Shown here: positions 11,950 to 22,692 of the stretch, in pieces
Layout of the letters: the number at the start of each line of letters is the position of its first letter
Position numbering within the stretch: position 1 is the first letter of the stretch
NCBI GenBank assembly: GCA_040437565.1
Contig: JBDOQK010000073.1
Span: 62,001 to 126,000, forward strand
DNA: 64,000 nucleotides
DNA from: Albugo candida
Taxonomy: Eukaryota; Oomycota; Peronosporomycetes; Albuginales
Reading direction: 5' to 3'
Made by a program: the position numbers and the translations under genes
The notes under the pieces: model-generated
Seen by the model: the letters and a program-made list of their open reading frames with translations, nothing else
Databases searched by the model: none
Told to the model about the DNA's origin: nothing

Positions 11950-12684
11950 GAGGAGACATTGCGTGATGCAGTATGTAATTGTCTTGGAAGCAATTGTGCC
12001 GAATTCTTGTTACCCATCTTCCATCTCCTATACCAGACAAATAGCTAGATTATGACAGCATGTGTGGGAGATGCTTGCACTCTGATATACTTTTGCACTC
12101 ATAGGAAATGCCTCGGCGTGTGCTCATACAGCTTCTGTGCACATTGCCTACGATAATTGGCGTGAGTCGAGTAACGCCGCTCAGCGTTCACTAAAATCCA
12201 TGCCCAGCACATCGTTTCAGCTATTCCGCATACAAGTGATGCGAACAGCTCGCGCTACGTCGCATATCGTCAGGTTTAGTCGGCTTGATGGCGTGCAAGT
12301 GAACTATACGTTGAGCTTTCAAACGTCGACTATACTCGAATGACGCAAACGAAATGACCAATCCTTTCCTCAAGCTGGCAGCTTGTCAAAATGTGTAAAC
12401 ACAATCGTTACTTGAGGTATGGGTTTGTTGCGTGCATAGGCTGCCGCACTGGTGCCATGTGTTAGCTGTACTCCCTATAAGCCGCTTGCGTTGTCTCATG
12501 GAGCTGGCAAACCGCCCGATTTGAATGTTACTTTCTTGGAAACACATGTTTAGATACAGAGCCAATAACGTGCTTCTCTCATATGCTCTTGATGCATCAC
12601 AAATAGAAAGCACAATTTCAATTGGCACGTCGATTCTACGCAAGCCAGAATATTGTGCGGCGATTACATACATCTTTTACGATT
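11950..12684. other. Intergenic, no gene recognised
   Basis: About 735 bp lie between the eIF3d stop and the next ATG. Short frames only. An open frame extends the downstream protein upstream to 12622, but it begins at TTG and is not needed. Confidence 0.4.
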
Positions 12685-14034
12685 ATGGTACCGGAAGTAA
12701 GTGCGTCTTTTCCTGAGAATTCTTACTCTAGCAAAAGAAGAGATGATATCAAAAGCGAACAACCGATTCCGAAAATTATAAGGCCGATTAAGAATCAAAA
12801 GTCGACAAATACAAGTTCGTCCGTCAGTACGCGAAATTTGGCTGAAGTTTTGAAGAAAGCCGCCCATGAAACCGAGGAAAGACACAATGTCAGTGCAGTC
12901 TTATCGACTCAACAGAAACAAGGTTGCATTCAATATATTCAGAGTCGCCAATCTATCGCAACCAGCTTTGCCTCTCGTATCATCCAACCCGACACAGTGG
13001 CAAAGAAGTATATCTTCAAAGCGAACAATCTCTCCCGTAAAGGACGTTCTTGCTCTGCGCGGCTGGAAGAGCATTTGTGTGAAAGTGATTCACGTAACAT
13101 GAGCGTGAATTCCAATTGGGAATTTGTCAAAGTCAAGGCAGGTATTGAAGTTTATAAATCCATCAGAAGTCGATGTGAAATTCGTGGGGTCACATATGCG
13201 AATGCCTCCTTGCAGAACGTTATGAAGCTCCTCGCGCCGGGTGATTCTCGTAAAGAATTCGAAAATGCACAAAAAATTCTCGTCGGACCCAAGCAATATA
13301 TTGACTCAAATGTCATCATGACATGTTCCGAGACTCAGGGTCATTGTCACGTTGGACTCAAGTATCTAGCGATCAAGAATCCCTTCGGCGTGGCATCTTT
13401 AGATTTTGTTTTCCTTGATTATACCACAACCGAGCAACTTCCACAGACTGGCTTACAGACAGGTTACCGAATTGTGGAATCTATCCGTGTTCCAGATGTA
13501 CGAAGCAGCTGCAATCATGTTCGAGCTTCTTTACGCTGTGAAGTGTATATTGTTCGAGAAACTGAAACGAAAGGGCTGGTACAAATAATTTTTGCCTCTC
13601 ATCTTGATCCAAAAACAAGGTATCGAAACTCGAAAAAATCAGCATGGTTGGATCAAGTCGTGGTACGGCTGAGTAATTTACGCAAGTTTGCTGAACAAGC
13701 CTCCATTTCGAGCGAATATTGTGCAGGGCATGTGAATGGCACCAATCCTTGTGTGAAACAATCAAAATGCTTTTTGTGCATGTCATCGTTTAACCTTCTC
13801 CGAAGGCGGTATCATTGTCAAATGTGCGGTAGCTTTATCTGCGGCCGTTGTTGTCGTCAACAGTCCATTTTCAAAGAATCGGATTGCATTCACATTCGAG
13901 TGTGTTTGTCATGTATCATACATTCCCGAGCAAAGCAACTTGTCCCTGAGGCAGCTTCACATAATCAAATGCCAATGCTCTCACCGCCACGGAGTCGTGC
14001 ACAAAACGTAACATGGATCATCAAGGAGGATTGA
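12685..14034 (+). CDS. START-like / FYVE zinc-finger protein
   Basis: A single-exon frame of 449 aa from the first ATG. Residues of about 130-350 fit a START-like lipid-binding module (begins NWEFVKVKAGIEVYKS). Residues of about 362-412 form a FYVE-type double-zinc finger: CFLC, then the basic patch RRRYHCQMCGSFICGRCC, then CLSC. FYVE domains bind phosphatidylinositol 3-phosphate on endosomes; the basic patch here is RRRYHCQ rather than the canonical R(R/K)HHCR. START-FYVE proteins form large families in oomycetes (general knowledge). A Ser/Lys-rich, probably disordered, N-terminus precedes the START region. The 3' 366 bp recur at 14423-14788 because of an assembly overlap, not a paralogue. 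Domain calls are firm; the ligand of the START region is unknown. Confidence 0.85.
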   Translation: MVPEVSASFPENSYSSKRRDDIKSEQPIPKIIRPIKNQKSTNTSSSVSTRNLAEVLKKAAHETEERHNVSAVLSTQQKQGCIQYIQSRQSIATSFASRIIQPDTVAKKYIFKANNLSRKGRSCSARLEEHLCESDSRNMSVNSNWEFVKVKAGIEVYKSIRSRCEIRGVTYANASLQNVMKLLAPGDSRKEFENAQKILVGPKQYIDSNVIMTCSETQGHCHVGLKYLAIKNPFGVASLDFVFLDYTTTEQLPQTGLQTGYRIVESIRVPDVRSSCNHVRASLRCEVYIVRETETKGLVQIIFASHLDPKTRYRNSKKSAWLDQVVVRLSNLRKFAEQASISSEYCAGHVNGTNPCVKQSKCFLCMSSFNLLRRRYHCQMCGSFICGRCCRQQSIFKESDCIHIRVCLSCIIHSRAKQLVPEAASHNQMPMLSPPRSRAQNVTWIIKED

Positions 14035-14322
14035 TATGGACAAATGTCGGATCTGAAAAGCTGTTTGATGGTTGTCGGGTGTTTTGGATGGGTATAGATG
14101 TCATAGTGAAAATATGCAACAAGTCACAAGTAGATCGCAATACACAGAAAGTAAAGTACAATTGATATTTTAGCACGTATATCCAATGAATATTACTTCA
14201 AATCGGGTTGATTGTGAGCATCCATGCTAACCAACTCGCACAACAGCCTCATCCAACTCGGGTACATATCGATATTTGGTGTCAAGCTGTTGGCAGATCG
14301 CCCGTGAGGCTTCACCCATCAT

Positions 14323-14422
14323 NNNNNNNNNNNNNNNNNNNNNNNNNNNNNNNNNNNNNNNNNNNNNNNNNNNNNNNNNNNNNNNNNNNNNNNNNNNNNN
14401 NNNNNNNNNNNNNNNNNNNNNN
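14323..14422. other. Assembly gap (100 N) flanked by a 654-bp overlap
   Basis: Positions 13669-14322 recur identically at 14423-15076 (offset 754). The fragment 14423-14788 is a false partial copy of the FYVE gene. The bases before the gap (14227-14322) are a false partial copy of the last exon of the minus-strand gene that truly ends at 14981. Confidence 0.95.
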
Positions 14423-14980
14423 CTGAGTAATTTACGCAAGTTTGCTGAACAAGCCTCCATTTCGAGCGAATATTGTGCAGGGCATGTGAATGGCACCAAT
14501 CCTTGTGTGAAACAATCAAAATGCTTTTTGTGCATGTCATCGTTTAACCTTCTCCGAAGGCGGTATCATTGTCAAATGTGCGGTAGCTTTATCTGCGGCC
14601 GTTGTTGTCGTCAACAGTCCATTTTCAAAGAATCGGATTGCATTCACATTCGAGTGTGTTTGTCATGTATCATACATTCCCGAGCAAAGCAACTTGTCCC
14701 TGAGGCAGCTTCACATAATCAAATGCCAATGCTCTCACCGCCACGGAGTCGTGCACAAAACGTAACATGGATCATCAAGGAGGATTGATATGGACAAATG
14801 TCGGATCTGAAAAGCTGTTTGATGGTTGTCGGGTGTTTTGGATGGGTATAGATGTCATAGTGAAAATATGCAACAAGTCACAAGTAGATCGCAATACACA
14901 GAAAGTAAAGTACAATTGATATTTTAGCACGTATATCCAATGAATATTACTTCAAATCGGGTTGATTGTGAGCATCCATG

Positions 14981-16430
14981 CTAACCAACTCGCACAACAG
15001 CCTCATCCAACTCGGGTACATATCGATATTTGGTGTCAAGCTGTTGGCAGATCGCCCGTGAGGCTTCACCCATCATGAACGTGCACTCATTTTTCAAAGC
15101 GTCACTCAAATCCAATGACTGAACAGAATCAATCAAGTGATACCTTACAAGTGTATACCGTCTTGAAAGTAGAAAAGGCTCCTTCGTTTTGGTATTAAAG
15201 TGCGCGGAAATGATGAGGCTACAAAATAAGTAAGCAGTAAGTTCCTGACAACAAAATATCAGGGTTTAGCTACATACCCGCTTGAGTAATCTTTTCGTAT
15301 TGCTTCCGTGGTTTGATATGGTATGAGCTCATCCTCATCGACATAATCATGAACAATGACTTTTTGAGTCTGAGAATAATCAGTGAAACACAGCGAGTTC
15401 GACTCAATGCGGTAAACTTTATCGTTTGAAGGTATCTTGAGGCGGTTCAAAATTCTTTGGTACACATACTTGGACGGCTTGCATTCCAACGTCTAAAAGA
15501 GAGGATTTTTATCTTCAAATTCGCAATCAGCGTGGAGACTTACCTGCCGTACTGGTTTCTGCCCGATGTTTTCCATTATTTTCTTATCTTGTTCCAATGT
15601 AACATTGAGGTAAATTCGGAGTGCTTCTTCCAATGTTTTACCGTGGATTCGCACCGAGACGAAACGTGTGATGTAGACTTTTCCAAAACGCTCAAACGAA
15701 TCAGTGAAAAAGTGTGGTTTCTTCAAATCGAGCCCATTGGTTTTCTGATCCAAGAATTTTATTGCCATCATCAATTTCTCCTTCCGGATTGATTCAATCG
15801 TGAAACGACGTCTTTCCCAGTCTTTTTCCAAATATACAAAGGACTCTAATGGCGTCATAAGTGCAAGCCGCTACAAGAATGAAAAAGCCGATCACAAGGA
15901 ATCTTAAAGGTAGTCGTTACTGCACTTACGACGTCACTAACTGGTGCAAATGCCACCAACGATCTCATTGTATCAAGATAGCGCTGCTGCTCAGTGAGAA
16001 GACGATGCAATTCTTCACGATAGTTATTTGCTCGTGATAACGCTTCTCTTTCTTCTAGCGCTTTCTTTCGGCTCTTTTGCAATGAGTGTACTGTTTTTGC
16101 ATGCTGCTGCATTCGAAGGTATATAGACAAAGGTTGAGTATTTCTGTTTTGATTCTGGTCACCACACATTCGTAAAAGATGACCAATTTCATCGGTCAAT
16201 TGAACGATTTCATTGCTCAGTTCTTCTATCTCGCGTTCTTCTAAAGCCTCTACACTCTCGACGCATAGTGATCGATTGGATAAATATAGAGGCGATCTAG
16301 TGTCACAAGAGCTACGGTGAGCTCCATGGTAAGACAGTGATTCTCTATCTAATTGTGCAGCTACGACTACATCAATCAGTGCATCCACTTCCTTGGATGG
16401 GAGTTGTCGACCTTTCATTTTAAACGCCAT
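14981..16430 (-). CDS. Oomycete-type coiled-coil protein of unknown function
   Basis: Four exons (16430-15930, 15870-15544, 15492-15278, 15218-14981) with introns of 59, 51 and 59 bp give 426 aa, all junctions in phase with GT/AG ends. The N-terminal third is a predicted coiled coil containing ALEEREIEELSNEIVQLTDE and NNYREELHRLLTEQQRYLDT. The remainder is a mixed alpha/beta region with FERFGKVYITRFVSVRIHGK and a C-terminal segment after MMGEASRAICQQ. The order (a short coiled coil ending in a YR-x-EL-x2-L-x2-EQ pattern, then a START-like-sized domain) resembles large hypothetical families in oomycetes, some labelled M96 mating-specific in Phytophthora. That comparison is from memory and unverified. 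It is convergent with the FYVE gene. Function unknown. Confidence 0.72.
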
Positions 16431-18603
16431 TTTGACGAGAAATTATAGGAACACTACTGTCCTTGATTTACAAGTTTATAGGTAGCGGGAAAAAGTACTG
16501 TGCGATCAATCGATTGCTTCCTTTTATCTGGAATGTTGCGTACCATTACTCTCGTTACTGTAGATGCGAGAGTCGAGCATACTTTAGCACAGTTGTTACA
16601 TATATTTAACCATATCAGATTAGCAAAAGACGATAGTTAGGGCCACCTGTTGATGCCAGTGATGCTAGTACACCATTAATTATCTGCCCCCAAACACAAG
16701 CCAATTCTCGAGCGTGTAGATACTACTATGTAGTTTGGAAGGATCTTTCCAGGCCCTGGTGAATGCGAATACTTTTCCAGATTGGACCGTCACGGTTGTG
16801 GTTATGGCAATAAGGTTCTTTCCGTGACAAACCATGTCTAATGTTCCAATATAAGACTATCTGTGAAATCAATAGGTGTCGGGTAGAGCAGTACCGAGAT
16901 GGAGGAAAAAAGAAAAAGCCTGTGTTCAGCATTGAATTGTTTCTTGATGCTACCTAAACCTGGATGTGCTCCCGATTATGCTTTGTGTACAGGATAGATC
17001 CAATGGATTCGACAGGTGACACCGTAAATCACCGCGCACATAACATCATAATGTTGATCGCGATGATTTATGCGAGAATCATCCACGAAATACGCTTGTC
17101 GAGGTGTGAATTCTCGTACTCAAGGAATTCACGGTAGTATGAATCAATAAACAAATTTTGCAGCTGTCATAATTGCACCAAGGAAAAGAAGCTTGCGTTT
17201 CTTCACCTCTGTTTATTGCTTAAACAATATGCTTTCAGACGGGTTGCGACTACGAGAGTAATGTGCATTAGGAAAGCACAAATAACGCTAAGTGGGTACT
17301 GACGCTTACGGAAATAGCTACTTTGCCTGAACCCGAGGAGACTTATCGCAAACCGTGTGGTCTGCCTTCTGTTATCTATTTCTGACGAAATGATTGAGCA
17401 ATCGAGTAGCTCCGCCACATGCTTGTGACTCAATTCGGACTCAATACACACAATACATACAAGCGACGAGCTAACGTCTACGGATGGCGAATCTAATCTC
17501 ACTCCCCGGCTAATGTGATCAGATCTCAATTTGCGCTTCGTAAGGCAGATCGGCAAAATCCAACGAACGGGATATTATTGAGTGTCTGTTCGGCCCTTCG
17601 AGACAGATGGTGGCATTCAGCGCATAATGGTTGTGCATATAAGAATCAATACCATTTATCGGGCCATTTTGATGATCAAAGGCTTAGCCATTTCCTCATG
17701 ATTCATCAGACTCACTTACTGTAGTCGCATGCAGATTTGAAATTGGAAATCATATCACCTCCACTCACGACAATCACTTCTGGGTGTGTCGAAATATTCA
17801 TATATATTCTCATAGAAACGTAAGAATTCTTACTTCCAAATTAGTCAGCTTCCAATTGTGGCGATGAGTGGCATTCAAGATATATTAAGGCGTTGTTTAG
17901 TCCATTTGTCAAATTCAAATGAGATGGACAATTTATTGAGCCGCCATGTTTGTCCCCTCGAATTCTATATGCTTTTCAAGCGGGGCATGGTGGGGAAGTA
18001 TAACAGATGCATTCACCAACACGGCAGTTCGGTTCGGAGTAGATCAGCTGGTGGCTTATTCCCTGATGTTTTGTTTGCCAGTGCATATTCTATGCTTGCA
18101 GATTGACTCAATCAGAACAAATTACATTCATGCAATATACTTCTTTCAAAAGAGATGCTCGAATAGATTAAGAATACATAGCATTCTTTGTTTGGGGAAC
18201 TATAAACGACTTGCACCGCTCTATCTAGAAGTGCCGAAAAATATGTTTCTTTGCCCAGATGTACCATTACAATATAAAGCTAGCCAAAAAAGTCTAATCA
18301 GACGGTGGGAATACGGCAGTCTCGGAAATTATCGTGTAGAGCTCGTCTTTCTTCGAATAATATGTCCGGCAAAGTCCAGTAGATAAAGGAAATGCAGCCT
18401 CGCGCTCTTTCTGTGATCTGAGACGCCATCATTATGGACCGTGTGTGTATCAATAACACAACATCATATCATATTAATACTCGCGACGCCCCTTTCAGTG
18501 TCAGTCCTCCTTTACGCAAACATAAGCGCGGGTGATAGAAATCTTTAGCGATTGCGGTGAACGAACCATACTTATAAGTCGCACTTAAAAAAACTGAGGC
18601 ATC
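16431..18603. other. Long intergenic region with an uncertain ORF at 17946-18386
   Basis: No recognised gene lies in about 2.2 kb. The best candidate is an ATG-started 146-aa frame at 17946-18386 (plus), partly hydrophobic (LVAYSLMFCLPVHILCLQ). An overlapping frame lies at 17858-18106. Codon context does not favour either strongly, and I assign no function. Confidence 0.35.
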
Positions 18604-20424
18604 ATGTCTTCATCGGATTGGCATGAGCGTGCTATATGTGTGATCTGTAAGCGCCTAAATTTCAGCCTAGGCTCAACTTGCGAAGATTGTAAACCTCCCA
18701 AACAAGGAAGTGATTATCGTTTGGGTGATAAGGTGCATGACCATCAGCAATGTATAATAGAAGCGTCGGAACTTTTTACTGCGAAAGTGGCGAGATCACC
18801 CGGCCACATAGAAAAACACAAACATTCAGATTTTACTCGGGAGTGTCACCTTCCACTTCCCAAACCAAATGAGATTATTGATCTTTTATCTTCAGAAGAT
18901 GAAGCACATACAGACGACTATAGTATGGTCGAACGTGAAGCAATTAGTGACCCACCCGAGTGTGATCGGATCACAGCAGCTCCAGATGGAATTATCGATG
19001 ATGTGGTTCGGTCTAAAATTGATCCAACAAAAAATTCTCAGATGATCAAGTTGAGCATACACGCAGTAGATGATACAGAAAATACACAACTGAAAGTAGT
19101 GCCATCAGTGAATATCAGTCAGAAAAATGCACTGGCGGATTTTAGAAATGAAGAGAACTTAAATACCTTGGAGTCACAAGATCCCGACATGGAATTAGTT
19201 CAATCAAAGCAGCGATCTTGTCAGAGGGAGAATGCTAAAATACAGGAAGGAATGATTGTTCCGATAAAGCCGAGCTCCACGATTGAGTATGACCGCAATC
19301 AGATTGAATGCGAACAAGAAAGCACTTCGCCGGACTTAATCCAATCTCGAATTTATGACACAGTTTTGTATTCTGAGGCGGACTTCCCGGGCTCTTCAAG
19401 ATCAATAAAAAATAAATCGAAGTCATGTAGAAAACTTGCGAAACTGAAATCTATGCAGGGACTCTTTAGTCCCGAAAGTTTTTTCTTGCGAGTACAACAT
19501 GACGAAGCTGATAAAATCGAGTCTGATGGAGTCGGAAGAAAGAAGGTCAAACTATTTCCAGAGCAAATACCGCAGTATGGTCTAACCATTGACTTGACAC
19601 ACCTTGACGAAATCGTCGACGAAAGTGACGATAAATGTTGTAGTATGAAGCCGGATGCCATTTTGAAACAAGAAAGTCGACCAGGTGGACTAGCTGCTTC
19701 CAGCGGAAGATCTCCCGGCCTCTCTCCAACTGCTTTCTGTGTCCTCTGCGAGCATCGTCGGTCGAGACGCGGAATGATAAGGTGTCCAGTGTGTACCAAG
19801 TATTATCATAAGCTTTGTGCTAGGACATACGGTGATGAGAAGATTTGCTGGAATTGCGAGCTCAATGATATGATTGATGACAGTGAATTGACAGAAACTA
19901 GTCGTTCTCTTGTGGTTGATATGATGCAAACATTACGAAATAGCCCCTCCAGTACAGATGTTACTTCAAAACCTATACAGCTCGTTCAACCGTTTGTTGG
20001 GAAAGAATCAAAAGCAATGGAACGATGGAAGCAATTTTTAGAAAAAAGCACCGCAGAATTCGATTCATCATTTCATGATATCACCGCTGAGATCACAGAC
20101 GAGCTGAAGAAGGAAGACAGGAATGAACGGTATTCGTATGGATTTACCGATCCCAAAGATTTTCAGAATCAAATTTTCGCAGTACTAGACAAGTATGCAT
20201 CAAAACAAGACCAACTTGAGAAGCAAGCTAAAGAGAGGCAATGTCAAAGGGCAGCTTCTTTTTCAGTCCCTACCCAAAGCACGATCAAACCTCAGAACCC
20301 CGAAGTGCTAAAGCCTTCATTGATAGAGACGACTACTGTATCTCATTCTACCTATATAGACATTGATGAGAACGAGTTATTACGATCAAGTTCAACGATC
20401 AATTTTCGAAATGTCAAAGTTTAA
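18604..20424 (+). CDS. RanBP2-type zinc finger / SIM / PHD-finger protein
   Basis: A single exon of 606 aa. Residues 12-29 give C-x2-C-x3-N-x6-C-x2-C, the spacing of a RanBP2-type zinc finger, though the usual Trp sits further upstream (W6). Residues 91-100 read IIDLLSSEDE, a textbook SUMO-interaction motif (hydrophobic core plus acidic/Ser tail). A second candidate is LTIDLTHLDE at 327-336. Residues 379-418 form a PHD finger: C379, C382, C394, C397, H402, C405, C415, C418. Between them the chain is low-complexity and acidic. Beyond residue 460 it is helical (ERWKQFLEKSTAEFDSSF). PHD fingers commonly read histone H3 tails, and SIMs bind SUMO conjugates. A nuclear chromatin or SUMO-pathway role is inferred. 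Specific orthology unknown. Confidence 0.8.
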   Translation: MSSSDWHERAICVICKRLNFSLGSTCEDCKPPKQGSDYRLGDKVHDHQQCIIEASELFTAKVARSPGHIEKHKHSDFTRECHLPLPKPNEIIDLLSSEDEAHTDDYSMVEREAISDPPECDRITAAPDGIIDDVVRSKIDPTKNSQMIKLSIHAVDDTENTQLKVVPSVNISQKNALADFRNEENLNTLESQDPDMELVQSKQRSCQRENAKIQEGMIVPIKPSSTIEYDRNQIECEQESTSPDLIQSRIYDTVLYSEADFPGSSRSIKNKSKSCRKLAKLKSMQGLFSPESFFLRVQHDEADKIESDGVGRKKVKLFPEQIPQYGLTIDLTHLDEIVDESDDKCCSMKPDAILKQESRPGGLAASSGRSPGLSPTAFCVLCEHRRSRRGMIRCPVCTKYYHKLCARTYGDEKICWNCELNDMIDDSELTETSRSLVVDMMQTLRNSPSSTDVTSKPIQLVQPFVGKESKAMERWKQFLEKSTAEFDSSFHDITAEITDELKKEDRNERYSYGFTDPKDFQNQIFAVLDKYASKQDQLEKQAKERQCQRAASFSVPTQSTIKPQNPEVLKPSLIETTTVSHSTYIDIDENELLRSSSTINFRNVKV

Positions 20425-21321
20425 TACCGATTGTCTTACTCTTACACAAAACACTTGGCCTATAAGAGACGACAAGGCTACAAGTCAACATAAAAGTCGA
20501 TACAAAACATGCTGCAATTGCATCTCCGCACCACAAATATTGTGAAATACAGTAATAGGTCCGGATGCATGAATTACAGCGTGACAAATCTCTTCTTACA
20601 GCCATGTAGTCAAGCATAGCGGTGTTTCATATGTCAGAAAATAGCTTCGAAGTCTACATCTTAGGCTGAGGCACATAGCGAGAAGAAGCATTGATTGCCC
20701 CACTGAAAAATATACAGATTTGGATTAGACTAATTGAAGTAGTGACATTGAAGTAAGACTGCAGCGGTACGCGTCCCGTGATTCTACATGATGGTCAAGC
20801 AAATATCGTGTTTTCTATCATGTACTGTCGGTTGACTTTTATGTGGCTTTCTGTAGTGCTTCTTAAAATGATGGTATTTTTTTTCTCATAGGNNNNNNNN
20901 NNNNNNNNNNNNNNNNNNNNNNNNNNNNNNNNNNNNNNNNNNNNNNNNNNNNNNNNNNNNNNNNNNNNNNNNNNNNNNNNNNNNNNNNNNNNATTTTTTT
21001 TCTCATAGGTAGCTATAATGGAAGCAGTCAGTACCGCATTCCATGTGATCCGTCCCTTACTGCTTGGATGAGCAGAAAGTGGATACGAGTCTTTACACCC
21101 ATATGAAGTCCTATCCATGCTCTTTTTGGGCGGCATGGACCAGGTTAAGATTCAATCCAAAGTTGTGTATCGCTCAAACTCGTTATTGCTCCAATTCTGG
21201 ATTGTTTATGTGCAATCTTCTATATCCTCTACCTTTAGTTTTCTTTTGGAGGAAAAGGGAAGAAGCATTCAGCCTTTCTCTTTCTGTCATTTGCCCCCTT
21301 CATTAAGACTTCTTATACGAA
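20425..21321. other. Intergenic region with assembly gap 20893-20992
   Basis: No gene recognised. The 100-N gap is bounded by a 17-bp exact overlap (20876-20892 and 20993-21009: A, eight T, CTCATAGG), so the two contigs probably join directly. Promoter elements for the downstream PX gene would lie here, but none could be identified. Confidence 0.6.
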
Positions 21322-22422
21322 ATGATCAGTAAGACGGTAACCTACTGGGACCATTACATACAAATGGAGGATCCTCTGCTGTGTTATAAGAAGAGCTGGC
21401 TACCGGACACACCCGGAAACGAGCATTCACAGTCGAGTCACTCGAAAGCTGAATCTGATCAAAATCGCTTCGAGACTCTGAGTTTAGACATTTTCCACAA
21501 ATCATTTTCACTTCCACTTGCGCTTCGGCGGCCATCGGTATGTTCTCCTTCGTCATCCAATTGGGATGGAGCCACAACACCTCGAGCGAGTATAACGAGC
21601 ACTTCCGGAATTGTTTATGAGAGCATTGTCGTTACTGGCCATACACATGGTACGGGAAATGTCGTTTATTATTTGTTAGAAGTTCGATCGATTCAGATGC
21701 CGCTGGAAGGATATGTGATTCGGAGACGATATAACGACTTCAAAAGGCTACATCATCAACTAGAACCGCTCATGGCTGTGCGCTCCAGCGTGGCAACGGA
21801 ACACCAAGCTCGCTTTGTCAAGGAAATGCCCATACCATTCAAATACCTTAGCTTCCCATCCGTCTCACTGTTTTGTGTCTCGGCTTGTTCCAATGAACCA
21901 TTAAGCATATCAAGTACACGCTTCAATAGACTGATGACCCCTAAGTCAGATGCTAGTCGAACGAATGTGTCAGAGAGTGTGACGTGCGATGAAGAAGACC
22001 ACTTTAACAACCTGAATGATGACAGAAGGCCTTGTAGAAATGCTCTTCTGAGCAATAGGAGTACCAATGAGAGACACGCAGGAAAGGAATCATTGTTCGA
22101 GAAGGTGGATTTCGACGCTAAAGGACGACCCTATCTGCCTCCACTTCCATCTGCCGGAATTCTCTCATATTTGACGACCCGGCCAACACTAGTTGCACAA
22201 CGCATCAAAAGATTTAATAACATCCTAGCAGCAATCATGTTGGACACCTCCCCGATCGTAACAGAAGTATTCATGAATTTCGTACAGGAAAATCCAGGCA
22301 CGCAACCAGCTTATGTCTCACTCTCAGATTACGAAGCTCCTCATATACCCTTATCTGTTGAGCGTTCAGCACGTCGTCGTGCAGCGCTAATCGTGCGAAA
22401 AGACACATTCGAGCGAGGGTAA
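21322..22422 (+). CDS. PX-domain protein with a large insertion in the PX fold
   Basis: A single exon of 366 aa from ATG. PX (phox homology) domains bind phosphoinositides on endomembranes. The first half of a PX domain is at about residues 115-160, with YYLLEVRSIQ and the signature RRRYNDFKRLHHQL (R-R-Y-x-D-F). The second half lies at about 270-325, with PYLPPLPSAG (the proline-rich loop) and AQRIKRFNNILAAIM. Between them are roughly 100 residues rich in Ser, Asn and Asp, where ordinary PX domains have a much shorter connection. The insert is in frame and carries no obvious GT...AG intron. A Ser-rich N-terminus and a basic C-terminus complete the chain. Domain identity is good; lipid specificity is unknown. 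Confidence 0.8.
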   Translation: MISKTVTYWDHYIQMEDPLLCYKKSWLPDTPGNEHSQSSHSKAESDQNRFETLSLDIFHKSFSLPLALRRPSVCSPSSSNWDGATTPRASITSTSGIVYESIVVTGHTHGTGNVVYYLLEVRSIQMPLEGYVIRRRYNDFKRLHHQLEPLMAVRSSVATEHQARFVKEMPIPFKYLSFPSVSLFCVSACSNEPLSISSTRFNRLMTPKSDASRTNVSESVTCDEEDHFNNLNDDRRPCRNALLSNRSTNERHAGKESLFEKVDFDAKGRPYLPPLPSAGILSYLTTRPTLVAQRIKRFNNILAAIMLDTSPIVTEVFMNFVQENPGTQPAYVSLSDYEAPHIPLSVERSARRRAALIVRKDTFERG

Positions 22423-22692
22423 TTGCAAAAGCTCAAGCGCGCTTATTTCGCCTGGATATGTGGATGAAATGGAACTGATTGGTCACACTAAGATGTTTCT
22501 CAGTCATCGTTACGAAGAGTCACAGCATTACAAGCTTTCATTCGCAATCACTGTACTGAGAATGAAAAGTTTCTAAGGCAACAGGCGCAAAAATTCAAGT
22601 CGTGAACGCTTTACACTTGCTCTAGATAGAACCCGAATTTCTGTACTATTTTTGACGGTGATTTAGCGACAACATTTGATCCCGCGTCTATT

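Noticed and set aside
12622-12684. An N-terminal extension of the START-FYVE protein
   Set aside because: It starts at TTG; the first ATG in frame is 12685.
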